A DNA stretch of 64,000 bases from Paraclostridium sordellii (lineage in GTDB: Bacteria > Bacillota > Clostridia > Peptostreptococcales > Peptostreptococcaceae): assembly GCF_000953675.1 (NCBI RefSeq), contig NZ_LN679998.1, forward strand, positions 581,911-645,910. The letters run 5' to 3'. This document shows positions 43,799-53,300 of the stretch, in pieces. A program made the position numbers and the translations under genes. Within the stretch, counting starts at the first letter, position 1. Each line of letters opens with the position of its first letter. A model generated the notes under the pieces. It saw only the letters and a program-made list of their open reading frames with translations, was not told where the DNA came from and did no database searches.

Positions 43799-44569
43799 AT
43801 GATTTTAAAGTTAAATGAAGGATATAATGAATTAATTATGAAGTATTTAAAAATAGAAGAAAATTTTAATAGATTATTAATTGGAGATATAAAAAGGTAT
43901 GGATATGATAATTACTTTTTTAATATATGGGGGAATTTTGATATAAATGGCTCTATAAGAGGATTACTTATTCAATACTTTGATTTATTAACTATATATT
44001 CAATAGATAACTTTAATTTAGAATCATTTATTGAACATATAAATAAAATGCCCTATAGAAATCTAAATGGAAAGATAAGTACTTTAAAGTATTTAGAGGG
44101 TTATATAAATTTTGATAAAAAGCGAATTATTACCTTTTGTATGTTGAAAAATAAAAAATACATAAATGAGATTAATATTGATGAAAATGTAAAAAAAATT
44201 AGATTTGGAAAAATAAATAAAATACTAAAATTATATGAAGATATAGATGAATTTGAAAAACCAACTATAAAAAGCGTAAGAAATAATTTAAAAAGTGGAC
44301 GAGGGTATTATATAGAAGAAGATAAAAAAATAGTTTCGATGGCAAAAACAACAGCAGAAAGTGACTTATATGCAATGGTAATAGGAGTGGGAACTCACCC
44401 TAAATATAGAAATAGAGGATATGCAACTAAGTGTATGGTAAGATTATGTAAGAACTTAATTGATGAAAATAAAATTCCATGTCTTTTTTATGATAATGAA
44501 GAAGCCGGAAAAATTTATAAAAAAATAGGGTTTAAAGAGATAGATCAGTGGGTAATTTATTATAAGTAA
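43799..44569 (+). CDS. GNAT-family N-acetyltransferase
   Basis: 256 residues in two parts. Residues about 1-150 are a diverged GNAT-like or unrelated domain. Residues 155-256 are a clear GNAT fold with the acetyl-CoA loop VGTHPKYRNRGYATKCM (R/Q-x-x-G-x-A) and the terminal CLFYDNEEAGKIYKKIGFKE. The acceptor is unknown. GGAGG precedes the ATG. It lies upstream of iscR on the same strand but is separated by a terminator and a promoter. Confidence 0.85.
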   Translation: MILKLNEGYNELIMKYLKIEENFNRLLIGDIKRYGYDNYFFNIWGNFDINGSIRGLLIQYFDLLTIYSIDNFNLESFIEHINKMPYRNLNGKISTLKYLEGYINFDKKRIITFCMLKNKKYINEINIDENVKKIRFGKINKILKLYEDIDEFEKPTIKSVRNNLKSGRGYYIEEDKKIVSMAKTTAESDLYAMVIGVGTHPKYRNRGYATKCMVRLCKNLIDENKIPCLFYDNEEAGKIYKKIGFKEIDQWVIYYK

Positions 44570-44576
44570 TAAGTTT

Positions 44577-44613
44577 AAGGAGTTGAAAATACTTAATTTC
44601 TTCTCCTTTTTTA
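44577..44613 (+). terminator. Probable terminator after GNAT gene
   Basis: AAGGAG and CTCCTT arms with a large AT loop followed by TTTTT; short stem. Confidence 0.6.
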
Positions 44614-44642
44614 ATTCCTACAAAAATAGTATGAATTTAATG

Positions 44643-44671
44643 TTGACAAGATCACTAGGATATAATAAAAT
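44643..44671 (+). promoter_or_regulatory. Promoter of iscR operon
   Basis: TTGACA (44643-44648), 17-base spacer, TAAAAT (44666-44671). Confidence 0.75.
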
Positions 44672-44687
44672 AATCTTAAAGATAAAA

Positions 44688-44704
44688 CCTAGTAAGTTAG
44701 TCGG
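44688..44704 (+). promoter_or_regulatory. Candidate IscR/Rrf2 operator
   Basis: CCTAGTAAGTTAGTCGG is an imperfect palindrome (CC-A-TAA-G-TTA-T-GG) placed just downstream of the predicted transcription start, fitting autorepression by the encoded Rrf2 protein. Confidence 0.5.
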
Positions 44705-44734
44705 AAATACCTATTTGAAAAGAAGGTGTATAAA

Positions 44735-45184
44735 ATGAAACTATCAACTAAAGGTAGATACGGACTAAAAGCAATGTTTGAGCTTTCCTTGACACAAAAG
44801 AATGGGCCAGTTCCATTAAGACAAATAGCTCAAAAACAAAATATATCAGAACAATATTTAGAACAAATATTTTCAGCTTTAAAAAAGGCTGGTCTTATAA
44901 AGAGTGTAAGAGGTTCACAAGGTGGATATCAACTTGTAAAGGAGCCTAAAGACATTACAGTAGGTGATATATTAGTTGTACTTGAGGGACCTGTTTCAAT
45001 TTCAGATTGTGTTGTAGATGAAGACATATGTGAAAACTCTGGAATATGTGTTACTAAAATTGTTTGGGAGAGACTAAAAAAAGGGATAGAGGATGTTATT
45101 AATTCAATAACACTTCAAAATATGATTGATGATTATAAAAAAAATAAAAATATAAATGATATAACAGATTTAATTACAAAATAG
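44735..45184 (+). CDS. iscR: Rrf2-family Fe-S cluster regulator IscR
   Basis: 149-residue winged-helix repressor that senses Fe-S status. HTH: KLSTKGRYGLKAMFEL and ISEQYLEQIFSALKKAGLI with the typical VRGSQGGYQL wing. Cluster ligands are Cys92, Cys99 and Cys105 (DCVVDEDICENSGIC), close to the E. coli IscR triad. AAGGTG six bases before ATG 44735 sets the start; an upstream GTG overlaps the SD. First gene of iscR-iscS-iscU. Confidence 0.95.
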   Translation: MKLSTKGRYGLKAMFELSLTQKNGPVPLRQIAQKQNISEQYLEQIFSALKKAGLIKSVRGSQGGYQLVKEPKDITVGDILVVLEGPVSISDCVVDEDICENSGICVTKIVWERLKKGIEDVINSITLQNMIDDYKKNKNINDITDLITK

Positions 45185-45202
45185 ATTTAGGAGATGAATC
45201 AA

Positions 45203-46390
45203 ATGGAAAAAAGAAAGATATATATGGATTATTCTGCTACAACTCCTGTAAAAAAAGAAGTACTAGAAGCTATGATTCCTTACTTTAGTGAAACTTTTGG
45301 AAATGCATCAAGTTTTCACTCTTTCGGGAGAGAGGCTAAAAACATATTAGATAAATCAAGAGCAACAGTTGCAGATCTTATAAATGCAAAGCCTAATGAA
45401 ATATACTTCACAGCTGGTGGAACAGAAAGTGATAACTGGGCTATAGAAGGGGTTGCTTTTGCAAATAAAGCTAAAGGAAATCACATAATAACTTCTAAAG
45501 TAGAACATCATGGTATACTTCATGTTTGTGAATACTTAGAAAAACATCATGGATTTGAAGTAACTTACTTAGATGTTGATGCAGATGGTAGAGTAAATGC
45601 TGAGGATGTTGAAAAAGCAATAACAGACAAAACTATATTAATAAGTATAATGTTTGCTAACAATGAAGTTGGTACAGTTCAACCTATAAAAGAAATAGGT
45701 GAGATAGCTAAAAAGCATAAGGTTATATTCCACACAGATGCAGTACAGGCAGCTGGAAATATTCCTATAGATGTTAAAGAGTTAAATATAGATTTAATGA
45801 GTATGTCATCTCATAAAATATATGGACCTAAAGGTATAGGTGCGCTATATATAAGAACAGGTGTTAAGTTACACACTTTAGTTCATGGTGGAGCACAAGA
45901 AAGAAGAAGAAGAGCTGGTACAGAAAATATACCTGGTATAGTAGGATATGCTAAAGCATGTGAACTTGCAAAAGCAAATATGGGAGAACACATAGAAAGA
46001 TTAACAGCATTAAGAACTAAGCTTATAGATGGTATATTAGAAAGAATACCTTACACAAAAGTTAATGGAAGCTTACAATATAGACTTCCAGGAAATGTAA
46101 ACTTCTCATTTGAATTTATAGAAGGAGAAGGAATATTATTAATGTTAGATATGTTAGGTATAGCTGCATCAAGTGGATCAGCTTGTACATCAGGATCATT
46201 AGATCCATCTCATGTACTTATGGCTATGGGATTACCTCATGAGATAGCTCATGGTTCATTAAGATTAAGTATAGGGGACTTTACAACAGAAGAAGATATA
46301 GATTTTATAATAGATAATTTACCGAAGATAATAGAAAGATTAAGAAGTATGTCACCATTATATAATAAGTTAGACAAGGGAGGAAACTAA
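45203..46390 (+). CDS. iscS: Cysteine desulfurase
   Basis: PLP enzyme, 395 residues, that takes sulfur from cysteine for Fe-S clusters and tRNA thiolation (MnmA is encoded further along). KIYMDYSATTPVKKEVLEAM opens the fold. The PLP lysine is in SMSSHKIYGPKG. The persulfide Cys is in GSACTSGSLDPSHVL, the long flexible loop of group I enzymes. AGGAG abuts ATG 45194 with no spacing, whereas ATG 45203 has nine bases, so the latter is chosen. Confidence 0.97.
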   Translation: MEKRKIYMDYSATTPVKKEVLEAMIPYFSETFGNASSFHSFGREAKNILDKSRATVADLINAKPNEIYFTAGGTESDNWAIEGVAFANKAKGNHIITSKVEHHGILHVCEYLEKHHGFEVTYLDVDADGRVNAEDVEKAITDKTILISIMFANNEVGTVQPIKEIGEIAKKHKVIFHTDAVQAAGNIPIDVKELNIDLMSMSSHKIYGPKGIGALYIRTGVKLHTLVHGGAQERRRRAGTENIPGIVGYAKACELAKANMGEHIERLTALRTKLIDGILERIPYTKVNGSLQYRLPGNVNFSFEFIEGEGILLMLDMLGIAASSGSACTSGSLDPSHVLMAMGLPHEIAHGSLRLSIGDFTTEEDIDFIIDNLPKIIERLRSMSPLYNKLDKGGN

Positions 46391-46391
46391 A

Positions 46392-46844
46392 ATGCAATAC
46401 AGTGAAAAAGTTATGGATCATTTCATGAACCCAAGAAATGTTGGAGAAATAGAAGATGCTAGTGGAATAGGTGAAGTTGGAAACGTTAAATGTGGAGATA
46501 TAATGAGAATATATCTTGATATAGATAATGATACTAAGGTTATAAAAGACGTTAAGTTTATGACTTTCGGATGTGGATCAGCTATAGCAAGTTCTTCTAT
46601 GGCTACAGAGTTAATAAAAGGGAAAACTATAGAGGAAGCTTTAGATATAACTAATAAAGCTGTTGCTGAAGCATTAGATGGATTACCACCAGTTAAAATG
46701 CACTGTTCAGTTTTAGCAGAACAAGCAATAAAAGCAGCATTAATAGATTATTCTAAAAAGAATAATATACACATAGCAGCATTAGATGGTGTTGTTATAG
46801 AAGATGACCATGATCACCATCATGATATTGAAGAAGAAGAGTAA
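46392..46844 (+). CDS. iscU: Fe-S cluster scaffold IscU/NifU
   Basis: 150-residue scaffold that accepts sulfur from IscS and builds clusters. Ligands: Cys34 with Asp36 (VKCGDIM), Cys61 (FGCGSAIASSS) and Cys105 (MHCSVLAEQA). It lacks the LPPVK spacing change but has LPPVKMHC, the chaperone-binding motif. The C-terminus is His/Asp/Glu-rich (EDDHDHHHDIEEEE), which may bind metal. It starts one base after the iscS stop, SD GGGAGG. Confidence 0.96.
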   Translation: MQYSEKVMDHFMNPRNVGEIEDASGIGEVGNVKCGDIMRIYLDIDNDTKVIKDVKFMTFGCGSAIASSSMATELIKGKTIEEALDITNKAVAEALDGLPPVKMHCSVLAEQAIKAALIDYSKKNNIHIAALDGVVIEDDHDHHHDIEEEE

Positions 46845-46872
46845 GATAAAACTTGTTTAAATATGAATAGAG

Positions 46873-46913
46873 ATAAAAAAGATATGATTATATAATCATA
46901 TCTTTTTTATTTT
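46873..46913 (+). terminator. Terminator after iscRSU
   Basis: AAAAAAGATATGATTATA and TATAATCATATCTTTTTT arms; it closes the operon, so mnmA is not co-transcribed. Confidence 0.93.
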
Positions 46914-46979
46914 TCAAAAATTGATTGATTTATAAAAAAGTAGTATATTTAATTTATAAGTATTGAAAGGATTAAGGCT

Positions 46980-47207
46980 ATGGAAATATTAATATTAATT
47001 TTAGTAGTTGTATTTGTTTTAAGTACAAATAATAATCAATGCAATAAAAAATCACATAATCAAAAAAAGAATAGCATTTGGAGTAATAACAACATTTTTA
47101 ATGATTATAGTAAATTTGATAATCACGACTGTGGATGCCACCATTATAATGATGATTGCTGTAGTGATTCAAGTTGTGATTGTGGGTGCGATTGTAATGA
47201 TAACTAG
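46980..47207 (+). CDS. Small membrane-anchored Cys/His-rich protein
   Basis: 75 residues: a hydrophobic N-terminus (EILILILVVVFVLS), an Asn/Lys-rich linker, then a dense tail with C-G-C-H-H, DDCCSD, SSCDCGCDCND. About ten Cys and three His with many Asp point to metal binding, with the tail probably outside the membrane or tethered inside. AAAGGATTAAGGCT precedes the ATG. It is flanked by terminators on both sides. No family recognised. Confidence 0.7.
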   Translation: MEILILILVVVFVLSTNNNQCNKKSHNQKKNSIWSNNNIFNDYSKFDNHDCGCHHYNDDCCSDSSCDCGCDCNDN

Positions 47208-47236
47208 AAAAAAGAAGCAAATGCTTCTTTTTTTAT
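47207..47236 (+). terminator. Terminator after Cys/His-rich gene
   Basis: AAAGAAGCAAATGCTTCTTT hairpin plus T-run. Confidence 0.9.
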
Positions 47237-47312
47237 TATAAATATTTATAATAAATGAATTATTTATATATATTTCGTTTTACTGAAGTTAATTTTAAAA
47301 ATTGTAAGAAAA

Positions 47313-47348
47313 TCTTAAGATTTATCTTAATTATTTCTTAAGATTTAT
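47313..47348 (+). promoter_or_regulatory. Direct-repeat operator upstream of second response regulator
   Basis: TCTTAA occurs at 47313, 47325 and 47336 (spacing 12 and 11); the outer two are part of a 13-base repeat TCTTAAGATTTAT. The array ends 11 bases before a possible -10 (TATTAT, 47353-47358), a layout typical for autoactivation by an OmpR-family protein. Confidence 0.55.
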
Positions 47349-47439
47349 GAGTTATTATATAAATATAGAAAAAATAAGTCCAAATAGGAAGTGATAATGT
47401 ATAATCAAACTTGATGATTAACTTAAGAGAGGGATAGAA

Positions 47440-48135
47440 ATGAGCAATATTTTAGTAGTAGATGATGATAAAGAAATAGTAGATTCTATAGAAATCTATC
47501 TAAAAAACGAAGGTTTTAACATATTTAAAGCTTATGATGGATTAGAAGCTTTGGATATTTTAATCAACAATGACATACATTTAATTCTTATGGATATTAT
47601 GATGCCTAAACTAGACGGAATAAAGGCAACTATAAAAATTCGAGAGGAAAAAAATATTCCAATAATATTAATTTCAGCAAAAAGTGAAGATAGTGATAAG
47701 ATTATTGGATTAAATATAGGGGCAGATGATTATATTACTAAACCATTTAATCCATTAGAACTTATAGCAAGAACTAAATCTCAATTGAGAAGATACATAA
47801 AATTAGGAACTTATAAAGCTGAAGAAAAAAAAGACATTCTTCAAAGTGGAGGATTAACGTTAAATACTAGCACAAAAGAAGTTTTTATAGATGATGAACT
47901 TGTAAAGCTTACTCCAATAGAATTTAAGATATTAAATCTCTTACTGGCAAATAGAGGGAGAGTATTTTCTATAGATGAGATTTATGAAAAAGTTTGGCAA
48001 GAAGAAAGTTTTAATGCAGAGAATACAGTAAGTGTTCATATTAGGAGAATTAGAGAAAAAATAGAAATTAATCCTAAAGAACCAAGATATTTAAAGGTGG
48101 TGTGGGGAGTTGGCTACAAAGTCGAGAAGTTATAA
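47440..48135 (+). CDS. OmpR-family response regulator (second system)
   Basis: 231 residues. Receiver: VVDDDKEIV acidic pocket, Asp52 in LILMDIMMP, Lys in TKPFNPLEL. The winged helix ends VHIRRIREKIEINPKEPRYLKVVWGVGYK. It is closely similar to the regulator at 11.5-12.2 kb. AGAGAGGG precedes the ATG. The next ORF starts inside its last codons (26-base overlap). Confidence 0.95.
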   Translation: MSNILVVDDDKEIVDSIEIYLKNEGFNIFKAYDGLEALDILINNDIHLILMDIMMPKLDGIKATIKIREEKNIPIILISAKSEDSDKIIGLNIGADDYITKPFNPLELIARTKSQLRRYIKLGTYKAEEKKDILQSGGLTLNTSTKEVFIDDELVKLTPIEFKILNLLLANRGRVFSIDEIYEKVWQEESFNAENTVSVHIRRIREKIEINPKEPRYLKVVWGVGYKVEKL

Positions 48136-48334
48136 TATATTAAAGTTAAAAAGATGGAATATTCAATTAGTAATGCATTTTACTATGCTACTTATATTTT
48201 TCTTTTTAACTCAATTAGGAGCTGTATTAATAGGATTTACATATTTAGAGGGAAATATAAGTCTTCAATTTGCAGGTTTAATTATAGCAAATTTTATATT
48301 TTATAAGGTTATGACGGGGATGAATTTATTGTAA
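48110..48334 (+). CDS. Small two-TM membrane protein between regulator and kinase
   Basis: 74 residues starting at TTG 48110 inside the regulator gene, with AGGTGG nine bases upstream. Two hydrophobic segments (VMHFTMLLIFFFLTQLGAVLIG and LQFAGLIIANFIFY) follow a basic N-terminus (SRSYNILKLKRW). In the 11.5-kb system the kinase itself starts at exactly this codon position of its regulator, with the same SD context. Here the small ORF takes the coupling site and the kinase starts 20 bases later. It may be an accessory subunit of the sensor or a split-off first TM pair. Confidence 0.7.
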   Translation: MATKSRSYNILKLKRWNIQLVMHFTMLLIFFFLTQLGAVLIGFTYLEGNISLQFAGLIIANFIFYKVMTGMNLL

Positions 48335-48354
48335 AAAGTAAAGTAGGTGAATAA

Positions 48355-50367
48355 ATGGATAAGGTAAATAAAGATAAGAGAGGGATAAAATTTGTATTTT
48401 TAATTATATTTTTAGCATCAATATCAATATTTATATCTACAGGACAAAAAATGATGTTTGGATATGAAATTCATGTTGCAAGGCAAAGTATCTTATTAAA
48501 TAAAAATAATAAAATATATGCAGATACTTTTTTTGAAACAAATGTATTTGATAATCAGATTCTTCAAAATTTAATAGATAAGATGATAGTAGCAACTTCA
48601 AATTCAAATGATTATGAGAAGGAATCTATAGAAGATGCAAGGAATATGTTAAATGAATTTAAAGATATAAAATTTTTTGTAAAAAATAATTCAACAGGTA
48701 AGGTTTACACAAATACTAATTATAAAACTAATGAAGATTTTAGAAAAAACCAAAATGATTATTGTAATCTAGAAATTGATTTAAATAATAGTAAAAGTAC
48801 ATATACGAAGATAATTGATAAAAAAAGATTATCTTCAAGTGTATATGCAAATTCTTTTTGGGGAATGCAAGGGAACTCAGATTCTATATCAATAAGTATT
48901 TCTATTCCTAAAGATATAAATGATTACGATCAATTTGGATTAAAATCATATCAAGATGATTTTAAATATAATCGTAATTATATAGATACTTTATTTAAAG
49001 TTTTAATATCCTCATGTGTTGTAAGTATAATTTCTTTAATAGCGTGTATAAAAATTAAAGGGAAACTTATTAACAAAGATGGAATCCTTTTAAAAATATA
49101 TAGAAAAATACCTATAGAAATTTATATAGTAGGTATAAGTATATTACTTTTTTCGCTAATTCTAGATTTTGGTTATATTGTATCGATTATTGCTAAATTT
49201 ATAGCTATTACATTACTTACAATATGGATAATATACTTTAAAAACTTAGATAATAAGAAAGGTTTAATAACTAATAGTATTACTTACAATGTATGTAGAT
49301 TTTTTATAAACATAATTAAAAATATTATTAAGTATAAAAATAAACTACCATTAGTAAAAAGATTAATTTTAGTAGAATTAATAATAGTAATTATTGCAGG
49401 TTTAATATTTATGTTTTTATATACTACTGAATATTGGTATAATCCATTATTTATGTTAATTGCAATATCTGGATATATAACTTTAAGCTTAGTTATAATA
49501 ACAGGGATTATATTAAATAAATTAGATTACTTAGACGAAATAATAAAAGGAACTAAAGAGATAAAAAATGGAAATATAAATCATAAGATAGAGATAAAGG
49601 GGAAGGATACATTAGCTATATTTGCTCAAGATATAAATAACTTAAGTGAAGGTCTTGAAAATGCAATAGATGAAAAATTTAGAAGTGAGAGAATGAAAGC
49701 TGAACTTATAACAAATGTAAGTCATGATTTAAAAACTCCATTAACTTCTATAATAAACTATGTAGATTTAATAAAAAAAGAAGAAAATATAGAGCCTGAG
49801 TACTTAAAAGATTATATAAATATATTAGACAATAAATCAAAAAGATTAAAAGTTCTAATAGAAGATTTATTTGAAGCCAGTAAAGCTAGTAGTGGGAATA
49901 TAGATCTTAATATAGAAAAATTAGATTTGAATCAGTTATTAAGACAGAGTATTGGAGAAAATGAAGAAAAGATTTCTAAAGCTAACTTAGATTTAAAAGT
50001 GAATTTACCTAAAGAACAAATATATATTAATTGTGATGGAAAAAGGATGTATAGAGTCTTTGAAAATTTATTAATTAATATATCTAAGTACTCCCTTCAC
50101 AATACTAGAGTATATATAGACATGAAGTTAGAAGAAGAAAAAGTATATATATCTTTTAAAAATATATCGGCATATGAATTGAATTTTGAAGCAGATGAAA
50201 TAATTGAAAGATTTAAAAGAGGAGATTTAGCCAGAAATACAGAAGGTAGTGGACTTGGATTAGCTATTGCTCGAGATTTAGTTGAACTTCAAGGTGGGGA
50301 CTTTGATATTCAAATAGATGGAGATTTATTTAAAGTAAATGTAGTATTTAATAAAATAGATAAGTAA
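48355..50367 (+). CDS. Sensor histidine kinase (second system)
   Basis: 670 residues. TM1 about 12-30, an extracytoplasmic sensor region about 30-215, then a block of some six TMs (215-395). A HAMP-like linker follows, then HisKA NVSHDLKTPLTSI with His457, and HATPase GSGLGLAIARDLV. The catalytic half is paralogous to the kinase at 10-11.5 kb, but the sensor is larger. AGGTGA precedes the ATG. No transporter adjoins this system; its input is unknown. Confidence 0.92.
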   Translation: MDKVNKDKRGIKFVFLIIFLASISIFISTGQKMMFGYEIHVARQSILLNKNNKIYADTFFETNVFDNQILQNLIDKMIVATSNSNDYEKESIEDARNMLNEFKDIKFFVKNNSTGKVYTNTNYKTNEDFRKNQNDYCNLEIDLNNSKSTYTKIIDKKRLSSSVYANSFWGMQGNSDSISISISIPKDINDYDQFGLKSYQDDFKYNRNYIDTLFKVLISSCVVSIISLIACIKIKGKLINKDGILLKIYRKIPIEIYIVGISILLFSLILDFGYIVSIIAKFIAITLLTIWIIYFKNLDNKKGLITNSITYNVCRFFINIIKNIIKYKNKLPLVKRLILVELIIVIIAGLIFMFLYTTEYWYNPLFMLIAISGYITLSLVIITGIILNKLDYLDEIIKGTKEIKNGNINHKIEIKGKDTLAIFAQDINNLSEGLENAIDEKFRSERMKAELITNVSHDLKTPLTSIINYVDLIKKEENIEPEYLKDYINILDNKSKRLKVLIEDLFEASKASSGNIDLNIEKLDLNQLLRQSIGENEEKISKANLDLKVNLPKEQIYINCDGKRMYRVFENLLINISKYSLHNTRVYIDMKLEEEKVYISFKNISAYELNFEADEIIERFKRGDLARNTEGSGLGLAIARDLVELQGGDFDIQIDGDLFKVNVVFNKIDK

Positions 50368-50395
50368 AAAAGAACCTTAAATAGGTTCTTTTTTA
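50366..50395. terminator. Bidirectional terminator, kinase / pyc
   Basis: AAAAAAGAACCTTAAATAGGTTCTTTTTT (short loop); the pyc stop lies at its right edge. Confidence 0.9.
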
Positions 50396-53300
50396 CTTCA
50401 TTTCTATTAATAACTGTTTATCTTTAACTAAGTCATCTTGACTTACATGAATGTTTTTAATTGTACCATCAGATTTTGCAACTATTACGGTTTCCATCTT
50501 CATAGCTTCAATAATTATAATTGGTTCGTTTTTCTTAACAACTTGATTTTCTTTAACCAAAATTTTAGCTACTTTACCAGGTATACTAGCACCAATTTGA
50601 AGTGGATTATTCATATCTGCTTTTACTATATCTTTTATATTGGAAGAATAGTTATTATCTTTTATTTCAATATCTCGCATCATTCCATTTAATTCAAAAG
50701 ATATTGTTTTTGTTCCATCTTCTTTTGTATCTCCTATTTCGACTAATTTAATAGTTAAAATCTTACCTTCTTCGATTTCTACCTCACACTCTTCACCAAT
50801 ATCTAAACCGTAAAAATATACATGACTTTCAAGCTTAGATATATCATTATAAAGTTGTAAATGTTTTAAGTAATCCTCATAAACTTTAGGGTAAAGAGTA
50901 TAACTTAATATATTTCTAATATTTGAATCCATATTAAAAGTAGTATCAAGATATTTTTTTATATTATCAAAATTTTCATTTTCTATTAGTGTTCCAGGTC
51001 TAGCTGTTATAGGGTTTTCACCCTTTAAAACGACTTTTTGTATATCTTTAGGTATACCACCTTCAGGTTGGCCTATCATACCTTTACAATAATCAACTAC
51101 TGAGTCAGGAAAAGCTAAATTTTTACCTTCTGATAGTATATTTTTATTATTAAGTTTATTTTTAACCATGAAAATAGCCAAGTCACCAACAACTTTAGAC
51201 GAAGGAGTTACCTTTATAATATCACCTAAAATTTCATTAGATTCTTTATATTTTTCTTTAACTAAATCAAATTTATCAGATAAGCCTAGGCTATCAGCTT
51301 GGGGTTTTAAATTAGTATATTGACCACCTGGGATTTCATATTTATATATTTCGGCAGACGGATTTTTTAAATCACTTTCAAACTTAGAATAAACTTTTCG
51401 TAAATCTTTATAATAATTTCCTAGTTCTTCATATCCATACAAGTCTATTTTTGTATCTCTTTCTGTATTTTTTAAAGCCTCTACAACAGCATTTAAAGAT
51501 GGTTGACTTGTAAGAGATGACATTGTTTCAAGGGCAGTATCTACAATATCAACACCAGCTTCACTAGCCATTAAACAAGTTGCAACACCATTACCACTAG
51601 TATCATGAGTATGAAGGTGAATAGGAGTATTTATATTTGCTTTTAATTCTTTAATAAGTGTATAGGCTGCATAAGGTTTTAAAAGACCAGCCATATCTTT
51701 TATACAAATTATATCTGAACCTAATTCTTCTAATTGTTTAGCCATTTTTATATAGTACTCTAAGTTGTATTTACTCCTTGATGAATCTAGAATATCTCCT
51801 GTATAGCAAATAGTAGATTCAACTATTTTACCAGTTTCAAGTGCAGTATAAATAGATGGTTTCATATTTTCAACCCAGTTAAGAGAGTCAAAAATTCTAA
51901 AAATATCGATGCCTTTATTAGCAGACTCTTTTAAAAACTCTTTTATAACATTATCTGGATAATTCTTATAACCTACACCATTAGAAGCTCTAAACAGCAT
52001 TTGAAACATAATATTAGGTATTTCTTCTCTTAGTTTCTCTAATCTTATCCAAGGAGATTCTTTTAAAAATCTATAAGCTACATCATAAGTTGCTCCTCCC
52101 CACATTTCTAGAGAAAATAAATCTTTCATATATTCATTTGTAGGTTTAGCTACTTTTAACAAGTCATAGCTTCTAAGTCTTGTAGCTAGAAGAGATTGAT
52201 GAGCATCTCGCATAGTTGTATCTGTTAGTAATAATTTTTTTTCGTTTTTTATACTTTCTATATATTTTTCTTTACCAAGTTTATTGAATAAATCTCTACT
52301 ACCTTCTTTATTTTTATTTATAATAGATTCTTTTATATTAGGAGTATATAGAGATTCAAATTTTGGTTTTTGGTTACAGTTATTTTCATTTACTATTGTA
52401 TTACCTATAAATTGTAGTAACTTTGTTCCTCTATCTTTGCTTTCTTTTATATCAAATAACTCGGGATTTTCATCAATAAATTTTGTACTGCATTTTCCAC
52501 ATTCAAATATTGGATTATTCAATACATTAATTAAAAAACCAACGTTTGTTTTAACGCCTCTAATTCGAAGTTCTTTTACAGAACGAATAGTTTTATTTAT
52601 CGCTCCCTTAAAAGTTCTATCCCAAGATATTGTTTTAACCAATAAGCTATCATAGTAAGGGCTTATAGTAGAGCCTGTAAAGCCATTACCACCATCTAGT
52701 CTTATACCAAATCCTGAGCCAGTTCTATAAACTTGAACTTTACCTGTATCAGGCATAAAGTTATTTTTAGGATCTTCAGTTGTTATTCTACATTGGATAG
52801 AGTATCCTCTTACTTGTATATCATTTTGGTTCTTGATATTAATTTCTTCACTATCTAATCTGTGACCTTTTGCTATTAATATTTGACTTTGAACTATGTC
52901 TATTCCTGTTATCATTTCAGTTACAGTATGTTCAACTTGGACTCTAGGATTCATTTCTATAAAATAAAAATTTTCATTATCATCCACTAAAAACTCAAGG
53001 GTACCAGCATTTACATAACCAACATGTTTAGCTATCTTTACCGCGTTTTCACAAATTTTTTCTCTTAACTTACTTGATAGAGAAAATGCTGGGGCATATT
53101 CAATAATTTTTTGATGCCTTCTTTGAACAGAGCAGTCTCTTTCATATAAGTGGACAATATTTCCATACATATCGCCTAAAATTTGAACTTCTATGTGTTT
53201 TGGATTTGATATATACTTTTCTATAAAAATCATATCTTCACCAAAGGCTTTTTTTGACTCACTACAAGCAGTTTCATATTCTATGCTTAAATCTTCTTCT

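Noticed and set aside
44643-44666. TTGACA with the obvious TATAAT at 44661
   Set aside because: The spacing is only 12 bases; TAAAAT at 44666 gives the correct 17.
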